The notes under the pieces are model-generated. The model ran no database searches, was not told the DNA's origin, and saw only the letters and a program-made list of their open reading frames with translations. Positions 56,197-64,000 of a stretch of DNA of 64,000 bases are shown piece by piece. Origin of the DNA: Thuidium tamariscinum (taxonomy: Eukaryota > Streptophyta > Bryopsida > Hypnales > Thuidiaceae); the NCBI GenBank assembly GCA_947034885.2, contig OX344752.2, positions 9,920,001 to 9,984,000 of the forward strand, written 5' to 3'. The translations under genes and the position numbers were made by a program. How positions within the stretch are numbered: the stretch's first letter is position 1; each line of letters opens with the position of its first letter.

Positions 56197-58674
56197 ATTT
56201 TTCGAGCTAAGAATAATAATTTCAGATCAAATGTATGATCAGCATGATCTCATCAGAGTTAATACAATTTGTTGTTGACCTCTCTCTTTCTGAAGACCTG
56301 AACAAGAGCATTCAAGCTTGAATGTGTGGTGGAAGTGCTATCAACTTTGAGACACATGTTTTCCATGTTTGGCTGTCAAACCTTTGAGACATTTTGTGTG
56401 CATCAAAATTGAAAATTGTAGCCTTCAGCCCTTCTTCTTAACTTTTTGAGAAAGTGCCAAGATGGTGATCACTTCAAATTTGGTGAAGCATTGTGTTTTT
56501 ACATTCATCCATCTTTTGGACTTAAAAACACTTTTTCGTCATATTTATACACTTTTTCATCCAAATTTGACAACTTCATCGATATTTTAAAGAAAACTAG
56601 AAAATTTTGGCGAAAAAAGATTACTTTTATCTGGTGAAAAAAAGACATTTATTTTGAAATGGTGCAATCTGAACAAACAGTGCCGGAAAAAAAAAGGGCT
56701 GGTAGCCTTTGGTCATGAGGATGACCAATGTGATGCTTTATGAAATAGAAACCAAGACTGACTAATGTGAAATCCTGACTTTCGTTGTTTAGATTGAAGC
56801 TTACAACCCATTTCCAACCACTAAAGGAATTATGCATATTTTGGAGTGTGGATTTCACGATTGCAAAAAATTTCCCAAGTGCATAAATAGAGTTCAAAAG
56901 GATTCTAAAAGTTTTGGGAATTTTTTCTTTCAAAATAAAAATATCCTAATCTTTTAAAATGAAGGCATATTGTTGACCTATATTGGTCATATAGACCTTC
57001 CTATTTTCAACTATAGGCTACAAACAAATTGACAAAGAATTGATTGCAATATTGAGAAACGTGTAGTCAATTATATTATGCCACAACTAAGGTAGCCGAC
57101 CTATTTTCAATCACTTAAGCAATTACACATAGTTAGAGTGCAAGTTTTTTTTATTGCAAAATTTTTTCATATACAAAAATAGAGTTTGAAAAGATAACAT
57201 ATTTTTCAAGAATTTTATTACACAAAGCATAATTACTATGAATTTTTTAGTAGAAGATTCTTTTTTACCTATAATGGTAATATAAACTTTACTATTTTTG
57301 ACCATAGACTAATTGCAAAATCGACCAAGGGTTGATTGCATTTATGAAAAGCCTTATAACCAATCCCAATGCGCCACAATTGCATTAGGAATTGCACTAT
57401 AACTTCACGAAAAGGAAGTAGACTATAGATTGAAAATGGGGGGATGATCAAAAATGGGTTGGCTACCTACACCAAGACTTGCGCCATAATTGATCACAAT
57501 TCATCTAGTACATGTGTGCAAAATAGAATATTTTAGATTCTAGAAATAGTAGGTAATTAAGAATTGGTTGGCTACTCTAACTTCAAAATTCTTTTCTTTT
57601 AATTTATTTATGCACCTAGCCCTGTGACATGGATCCAAAGGTCGCTCACATTAAGTTTAAGAAATGAATGCTTTATATGTCAATGCATAAAGTAGCTCAA
57701 AACTTCAAGATTGTCATTGGAAAAACTTGTCTTTTCTAATTAAACTGGTTTTCAAATTGACTCCTTTTTAGATACTCAAACATTGAGAATTTTGAACTTG
57801 AAGACTATCACATAGTATTCGAAATTCATTTTGAATTTTTAAAAATTAAAATTAAAATTATTTCTTTTTGCAAGTTCAACAATTCAATAGTCAATTGACC
57901 CCTCTGATACAAATGCTATACAAAATGACAAGTTTAAATTTTATAAACTCTCGTTGGATAGTCTATTTTGAATAGTTTTTTATACAATTGGAAGTTTTTT
58001 AAATAGGCAAGCACTTTCAAGTAGCATGTGTAAAAATTCTTTTTTTAGTTTCTAAAGTTTAATAAGTATATAATTGCAATAAACCCCCTTTATTTTTGAA
58101 AAAAGATCCATGATTCTTTTGTAATTTTCAAAGGAAATAAAGGGTCTTTTCTAGAAATAAAGGTAATAATAAGCACTAGTCAAAAATCAAGCTATAAGTA
58201 ATGCAAAGACCGTTACTTCAAGTGAACTCAAATTTGTTGACCTTTTGAGATTAAGGATTGCTTTACTCCTAAAGGCCAAGCCAATTCCTCTTCAAGCCAA
58301 TCGCACAAAATTTCAATCCCTTTGGGGGTTGGAGGTTGGCCTCAACTAGTCATTATATTAAGATTATAAATCGGGACAATTTTTCCATATGTAAAGGCCT
58401 TGAGGCCAAGAAGTTGGGTCAATTCAAGGAAAACTTAGAAAAAAAGGATAGAGATGCTGAAATATTAGATTGAACACCTAAAGGTTGTGTTAATCCCCCT
58501 TTAGGTCATTATATTGCATAAAATTCAATGAATTAGATTTGTTGAAAAAAATTATATTTTATAAGATAAATTTTTTGATTGAAATTTGACATTCATCCCT
58601 AGGCCAAAAATTGGCCTTCCATTTTTGGTGCACCCAATTTAACAAGTTCAAGCCATGCTTGAACCATGTCAAAT
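56197..58674. other. Intergenic DNA
   Basis: About 2.5 kb of AT-rich sequence. Short blocks around 56970-57060 and 57270-57360 (TATAGGCTACAAACAAATTG against CATAGACTAATTGCAAAATC and neighbouring motifs) hint at an old duplication, but no element ends or genes are supported. Confidence 0.4.
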
Positions 58675-58890
58675 CACTAGTAGAACCCCCCGTTTAATGT
58701 GACAAGGCCTCATTTTTCTTGATGGATTTTGCTAGGCATCAAAAGTAACAGCCCGTGTTTTTATGTCAACAAAAATGTTCAACACAACATCAATGTTGAC
58801 ATAAAAATACAAGTTGTTACTTTTGATGCCTAGCAAAATCCGTTAAGAAAATTTAGGCCTCGTCACATTAAACGGGGTTTTCTACTAGTG
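58675..58890. mobile_element. Palindromic CACTA-type mini-element
   Basis: This 216-bp element begins CACTAGTAGAACCCCCCGTT and, reversed, CACTAGTAGAAAACCCCGTT. It is flanked by AAT on both sides, the 3-bp duplication of CACTA elements. The arms pair almost completely (GCTAGGCATCAAAAGTAACA, TTTTTATGTCAAC), leaving a short loop, so it is a full hairpin. Confidence 0.82.
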
Positions 58891-59150
58891 AATCATGCCT
58901 TTTTAGAATTAAAAAAAAATTTGACCACCAAAGTCGAGTGACTGCTTGTTGTAAAGGAATTGGAGCTGATTTCAACCCTTAAACTATTTACAAGTGAGGG
59001 TTCTTTGCCTCTAATAAATCAAATTGGCCTAGACTCTCAGTGTAAAGCAACCCTGAGACCAATAAGGTCCTTTTTTCTAACCTTAAATGCTGTAATCTTA
59101 TAACAAGTGTTGTCAAAGTTTCTAAAATGATTTGTATACATTTAAATAGA

Positions 59151-59395
59151 AGGGTTGCTATTATATGAGTCTAGGAGTGTAAGCCCATGAGCCTAGAAGA
59201 CCATACACCTATTATATAAATGTCTTTATTAAAGAAACCTTCTATGAATATAGTGTATTTATATTATAAATACCTACATTATAGTTGTTTATGTTATAAA
59301 CACCTTCAATGGTTGAACTATATATACTTTTATATAAGCTCAAGGCTCACATGCTCACATGCTTGCATTTGCATGCTCACATACTAGCAACATTG
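59151..59395. mobile_element. hAT-like MITE, short form
   Basis: It begins GGGTTGCTATTATATGAGTC and ends ACATACTAGCAACATTG, the same arrangement as 51653-51895, with shared inner blocks (GTAAGCCCATGAGCCTAGAA, ACACCTTCAATGGTTG). No clear target duplication. Confidence 0.6.
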
Positions 59396-60116
59396 AACTT
59401 AAGATTGAACCCTTTTTGAAAATAGAAGATTTGGTCTTGTCTTAGTGAATATTCATTGATCTTGCTTCCATCATGTTTATAGCTTTCATTGGCAAGTGAA
59501 AGAAGTTTCCAAAGCATCATAGTATACATCATTGAATAAATAAATTATGAACTTCCAAAGAATTAACATAGATATATGTACCACAAAGTGACAATTAGTA
59601 CATTTAGATTGTGATGTATAGATCAATGGTTTATATTCTTAGAATTCATTATTTCATTCTAGAATTGAATCTAAATGTGATGGATTTTGATTAGTAACAA
59701 TTTTCAATGTACTTACCATATTAAACTAACTTAAGGCAAGGAATGCCATACCCGTGTCTATACCCTTTTCGATTAGAATTTGTCTTCGAATGAGCCATTT
59801 GAATTGTTACTAGTATGACCTAAAATTGTCATGGTAGATGTTTTCAACTATATTGTAATGTTATCCAATCTATAAAGGTATATTGGTGTCCAATAAAATA
59901 AATTAAATACACTCTAAATGAAGACAGTAGAGACAAAAGAATTATAACTCGTTACTTGCTTGTAAGTCTCACCCCTAAATAGTGGTAATATGGTTTGAAG
60001 TAATATTGTCAAAAAAATGTCAATACTTGTGCATTGTACATAAATGAAAAGAATGAAAGAAGGTTTCATTTTTGTAATTCAATAGTAAAATTTGAACAAA
60101 ACTAACACTTAAATGA

Positions 60117-60364
60117 AGGTTGCTATCATGTGAGTCTAAAAGTGTAAGCCTTTGAGCCTAGAAGACTACAAAACTATGATATAGGCATCTCTAGTATAAA
60201 TTTTTCTAAAATTATGGTGCAACTATACTATAAATATCTATATTATAGGTGTGTATGTCATAATTACCATCAATGGTTGTTGTAAATCTATTTATATACA
60301 TACTCAAGGCTCACATGCTTCCATCTCACGTTGCATCTTCATCCTCATATACTAGCATCTTTGG
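60117..60364. mobile_element. hAT-like MITE, short form, next to a TTAA fragment
   Basis: It starts AAGGTTGCTATCATGTGAGT and ends ATATACTAGCATCTTTG; the body matches the copies at 51653 and 59151. Directly after it comes the right end of a TTAA family 1 element, so it probably landed in that element or took part in its truncation. Confidence 0.58.
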
Positions 60365-60528
60365 AATTATAACTTTTGCTCCTAGGCACCAATTGAAATA
60401 AAAATTGTATTTTCACAAAGCTAATCTATCTTATGAGATAAATTCTAAAAACTTCACCAAAAATTGAAGTCATAAGATCTTGCCTAAAATTCATTTTGTT
60501 CCTTGAAGGGACAACAAACCTTTAAGGG
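60365..60528 (+). mobile_element. TTAA family 1 fragment, right end (copy F)
   Basis: The blocks ATAACTTTTGCTCCTAGGCA, CCAATTGAAATAAAAATTG, AAGCTAATC and CTTGAAGGGACAACAAACCT match the last 165 bp of the family and stop at TTTAAGGG before TTAA (60529-60532). Confidence 0.65.
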
Positions 60529-60738
60529 TTAAATTTCTTACAATATTATTCAATGAATTTTTTTTGTAAATAATATTATTCAAAGATTTGTGATTTATTT
60601 GTACAAAGTTCAAAAATTACATCGATGGGAAGAGAATCTAAATATCTTATTTGACTTTCACCAAGATCCAACAAAAACTACTAAGGAATTAATGAAATAG
60701 TAGGAACATTGTTCAATTGCTTATTAGGAAGCAATTAT

Positions 60739-61800
60739 CACTAGTAGAAAAACAGTGCCCAAATTAACAAAACATCAACAAATTTGTGTTGTTTTCGATA
60801 CTGCATCGTCCATTTTCACAGTTTTTTTGTTAATTTATGTAAAAACTGCCCAAATCAACAAATTTTTTTGTTGATTTGGATATTGCATCTTCAAAGTAAC
60901 AAAAAATCAACACTTTTTTGTTAATTTTGACTAAAAAATATTTCAAGTAAATTTTTCTATTTGGAAAATGTTTAAATTATCTTAATTAGTATTCTATAAA
61001 TAGTGTATTCACAATAAAAAATTTAAAAAAAATTCTCAATTCGGTATTTTTTAAATTCAGCAGACTTCAGAGACCATTTAGACATAGAAAAAAAACTTTT
61101 TTAGAAAAATTTTGAACTAAGAAAAGTTTAAAAATAGAATTATCTTTCATCTCCAAAAATCCGTTTGCAATTTCAAGTCTCCAATCAAAAGTTATGACTA
61201 AATTTCAGAAAGGGGTTGCTTTGGATTTTTTTTGACATTAAGAAAAACCCTCTTTGAAATTAATTCATAACTTTTGATAAAAGACTTCAATTTGCAAACG
61301 GATTTTTGGAGATGAAAGATACTTCTATTTTTCAACTTCTTTTAGTTCAAATTTGTTTTTTTAAAATTGTTTTTCTATGCTTAAATGGCCTTAGAAGTAC
61401 GCTGACTTTTAAAAAAAAGGGAAAAAATCCACTCAAGCTAGATAAAATTTTGAAAACTTCACATACACACATGCATGTGTAATGGTGGTGCAATGGCTGG
61501 GACCTTGCACCTCAGCCATGGGGTGCAAGGTTCGAACCTTGTTGGTGGCACCCCAAGGGAACTGCCACGTGTCCTGCCTGCGTGGCAGATTGTCTACGTG
61601 GCTTTTGCCACGTGGTAGCTTCTTATTGGTCCAATTTGAAAAAAAACAAATTTAAAGAAAAAATTCAGTGTCCAAATTAACAAAAAAATCAACACTTTTG
61701 TGTTAAAAAGTACCCAAATTAACACGTCCAAATCAACAAAAAAAATCAACACTTTTGTGTTGATTTTTGTTAATTTAGGCACTATTTTTTTCTACTAGTG
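60739..61800. mobile_element. CACTA-type non-autonomous element
   Basis: It is 1062 bp, begins CACTAGTAGAAAAACAGTGC and, reversed, CACTAGTAGAAAAAAATAGT, and is flanked by TAT on both sides. The subterminal regions repeat ATTAACAAAA and ATCAACACTTTTGTGTT in both orientations, as is usual for CACTA elements. An internal inverted pair surrounds GAGATGAAAGAT (about 61080-61400). It has no transposase and carries a tRNA-like insertion near 61481. Confidence 0.8.
61481..61560 (+). mobile_element. tRNA-like sequence, probable SINE head
   Basis: GTGGTGCAATGGCTGG resembles a tRNA A box and GGTTCGAACC (61529-61538) a B box, about 30 bases apart, so it could act as a pol III promoter. The segment between forms the hairpin CCTTGCACC...GGGTGCAAGG. 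It lacks a proper acceptor stem, so it is not a tRNA gene. The GC-rich tail with paired CCACGTG motifs may belong to it. It lies inside the CACTA element. Confidence 0.45.
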
Positions 61801-62224
61801 TATGTACAATTACCTATAAGCAATTGCACTTGCTATTGTGACCCCTCTCTAAAATCAATGCTACATATCCTTGTTTAAAATGTACCATATCAATTATAAG
61901 AATCTAGGATCACTTTCAGATGTAACTATTTTCAACACTTTGAAACTTCATAATTACTTTATTTATACAATGTCCCCAAACCCCAAACTACATAATTAAA
62001 GAATCTAGAATGCTCCTTCAACTTCCAACGATGTCAAATAAAAAAACTAAACAATTTAATAATAGGATCAATGTTGAATTATTTATTTGAATCCAATTAG
62101 GTGTTGGGAAGTTGCCACCCAAAAACACTCTTCAAACCTAAAACCACCATCCTTACTGTAGGTAAATCTTGAAAATCAATATGAAGCTATATGAAAGAAA
62201 CAATTTTAGATCTTCTACCAAAAA

Positions 62225-62365
62225 AACTTTGACCCTACATAACTTATGCATACGGTATCCAAATGACATGGTGTTTGATGCATTGGAATCCTCTTCCACT
62301 TGCCAACAAGAGAATATGAAAATTTGATGAATCAAATAGTAGTAACTAAATGCTGTAGCAAAAAG
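62225..62365 (+). repeat. Fragment related to the MITE at 26419
   Basis: The blocks ATAACTTATGCATACGGTAT CC, GATGCATTGGAA and CCACTTGCCAACAAG follow the order seen at about 26535-26640. Terminal repeats are not present. Confidence 0.55.
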
Positions 62366-63844
62366 TAGGGGTCATAACCTTACCTTTTCTACCAGCCCTC
62401 CATTGCCTTTCACAGCCCATGCCTCAGTTGCGCTGCAGCCACAGGATGCAAGACTACGCAGTCCCACAGGAATGGAGCAATGTTTCCCTTTCATGATGTG
62501 TCGCCTCCTCCCGCCCTCAACGTGCCAGCATTCTGTTGCAGATTCCATGCCACAACCACTCACAGATTCACAGCGTGCGTAATGAGTAACTTAATCTCAA
62601 AGGGAAGCGGTTGATTGTTGCTCGCAATTTCGCAAGCTCAATCTCTCCGCCACTTGTTCTACTTCTTATCCGGACTTCAATTTCACAGCGAGCTCCAAAC
62701 GCCGGGATACTTGGCGAACACCGAATTTGGAGCACCCTTGTAAGCGCAACCTGTGGATTTCAGGTTTGGATTCTGTTGGTTTAGGAAGTGGGCATTGAAT
62801 TAAAGGGCTCTGGAACGCTCGAAGTGCAGTTTTTGCATTCGATGTCTGTCGATTTGGTGGAATTGGGTTTTTGAATTGGAATCAAGTCGAATTTTTGGAA
62901 TTGAGTTTTGCAATGGACTTAAGTGGAATTTTGGAATTGCGTTTGAACAGTAGACTTCGGTCTAGTTTTTGGAATTGGGTTATTGCATTGGACTTACGTT
63001 AAATATTTGAAATTGTTTCTTTTGCATTGGACCTGCGTGGATTTTTTGAATTGTTTTTTTGTACTATGAAACTTGGAGTTGAGTTTGCTGGACGGAGTGT
63101 TTGCATTGAGTTAATCTACACAAGCAATTTTTGTGCTGCACAAATGTTGCTGGAGGAATTTCACGTTCGTGTGAAGTGAGTTTGGCTAAAACCATTGAAG
63201 GAGGATTTTGTGTAATCACGGGAATTAAGGATGATGTAAATATGCCCAGACCGATTACTGGACTACTCAGATATGACTTCTTAGTGGATTGTATGTGTGC
63301 GTGCTACAGTGGGAAATGCCTCGTCGATAGTTTGATTGCATGAACTTGTACAGTTTTAGGGTTTCAGAGTGTTTTCGGAGTGAAATCTGTTTTCTGCAGA
63401 AGGTTGCGCTACTTGAGAGGAAGAATGCTCTTCAATTGAATTTTTTTCATAAAAGGTTTTAGTTTTTTCCATGAGTGTTTAACAAATTCTTGGTTTGGCT
63501 GCAGGTCCTTTTTCCTACTGTCAAGAAACAACTGCGATCCCGGTGATATCTGAGGTTCAAGCTGAAAGCTTAGGGACTGCAAGTGTGCAAATGGTTGTAG
63601 GTTCAGAAACGCGTTGGGACACGCCCGGTGTCTTACTCAGAAGTAGACTCTGCCCATGTGGTCCTGGATGACCTAAAAGTGTACATTCACGTAGAAAGCA
63701 CCATAATTTTGTGCCTATTTCCTTAGCCGCCATGAACATCTGGTTTCTGTGTCTCAAATATCCGAGAGTGGACTTCTGGATTGGGTTTTCTGTTGTTTTT
63801 ATACCCTCATTTTGCAGTTTGTGATCAGAGGGGTGTTCCATACC
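62366..63844 (+). promoter_or_regulatory. Probable promoter, leader and leader introns of the right-end gene
   Basis: From about 62390 the sequence becomes GC-richer, as around the other genes in this window. Pyrimidine-rich acceptors TTGGCTGCAG (ending 63504) and CATTTTGCAG (ending 63817) precede the start codon at 63845, which suggests a spliced 5' UTR. Frames in this stretch (such as 63131-63343) have no recognisable content. The transcription start cannot be fixed by eye. Confidence 0.4.
62855..63065 (+). repeat. Degenerate tandem repeat in the leader region
   Basis: About five imperfect units of roughly 40-45 bp repeat the pattern TTTGCATTGGACTTA-CGT followed by TTTTTGGAATTG. The period drifts and each unit has several changes. 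It probably lies in the 5' UTR or its intron. Confidence 0.65.
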
Positions 63845-64000
63845 ATGAATTCGTCAAGCATTCAAGCAAGCCTTGCAGGTTGTAAGAGCCCTTTTTGCCG
63901 TGATTCGTTTTATGGGCTAAGATTACGAAAAGCTTCTGTACCGAGCAGCCTCTCTACACATTGCAAAGTCCGCCGGCATGGGCATCCTCAGCATTTCCAG
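63845..64000 (+). CDS. First coding exon of a gene cut by the window end, probable transit peptide
   Basis: The frame opens with ATG at 63845 and stays open for 52 codons to the last base. The residues begin MNSSSIQASLAGCKSPFCRD, then SFYGLRLRKASVPSSLSTHC and KVRRHGHPQHFQ. This is rich in Ser, Arg and small residues and has no acidic residue except one Asp, as chloroplast (or mitochondrial) targeting peptides do. The start follows a likely acceptor 27 bases upstream. The mature protein lies outside the window, so the function is unknown. Confidence 0.45.
   Translation, partial: MNSSSIQASLAGCKSPFCRDSFYGLRLRKASVPSSLSTHCKVRRHGHPQHFQ

Noticed and set aside
61481-61560. A functional tRNA gene
   Set aside because: A- and B-box motifs are present, but no acceptor stem or standard anticodon loop can be folded.
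1-64000. LTR retrotransposons or other virus-like elements
   Set aside because: I found no pair of direct terminal repeats with TG...CA ends and no reverse transcriptase, integrase or capsid-like frame.

Overview
This window looks like nuclear DNA of a land plant whose sperm swim: most likely a bryophyte, with a fern or lycophyte not excluded. The housekeeping genes are of plant type (a plant PP2C, a RIE1-like membrane RING E3 ligase, a GT47 glycosyltransferase of the IRX7/FRA8 clade). Two other genes make sense only with a motile, condensed sperm: an H1-type histone with a protamine-like tail, and a coiled-coil gene of the flagellar outer-dynein-arm docking family (ODA1/CCDC63/CCDC114). Genes are sparse, have short introns and are GC-richer than the very AT-rich DNA between them. 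The species cannot be named from this sequence.

Layout. 0-1 kb: last exons of a PP2C. 1.9-18.5 kb: no recognised gene, many small DNA transposons and short tandem repeats. 18.6-21.2 kb: GC-richer island with the RING gene (minus strand). 21.7-28.5 kb: a foldback element with TTA at both ends, split by a Tc1-type (DD34E) transposon with about 780-bp inverted repeats built of roughly 190-bp tandem units. 28.8-31.7 kb: further elements. 33.2-33.7 kb: H1/protamine-like gene. 36.8-40.6 kb: ODA-docking-like gene in several exons. 42.6-44.9 kb: GT47 gene (minus strand), with a GC-rich block of unknown content to 47.6 kb. 47.7-62.3 kb: dense small transposons. 62.6-64.0 kb: leader and first coding exon of a gene that runs off the window.

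The most notable repeat signal is a pair of non-autonomous families of about 0.92-0.96 kb with CCCCTAAAGG-type ends at duplicated TTAA sites. About 13 full or partial copies are present. One insertion can be read against its own empty site, and one copy is nested in another. TTAA plus CCC ends recalls piggyBac. Two CACTA-type elements with matching 3-bp duplications and a small hAT-like family are also present.

How the genes relate: the H1/protamine-like protein (sperm chromatin) and the docking-complex-like protein (sperm axoneme) are near neighbours in a gene-poor, repeat-rich stretch, which suggests a male-germline locus. Whether it lies on a sex chromosome cannot be told here. The other genes are ordinary signalling, ubiquitin and cell-wall functions with no visible operon-like link. 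No LTR element, CRISPR array, rRNA or convincing tRNA gene was seen.
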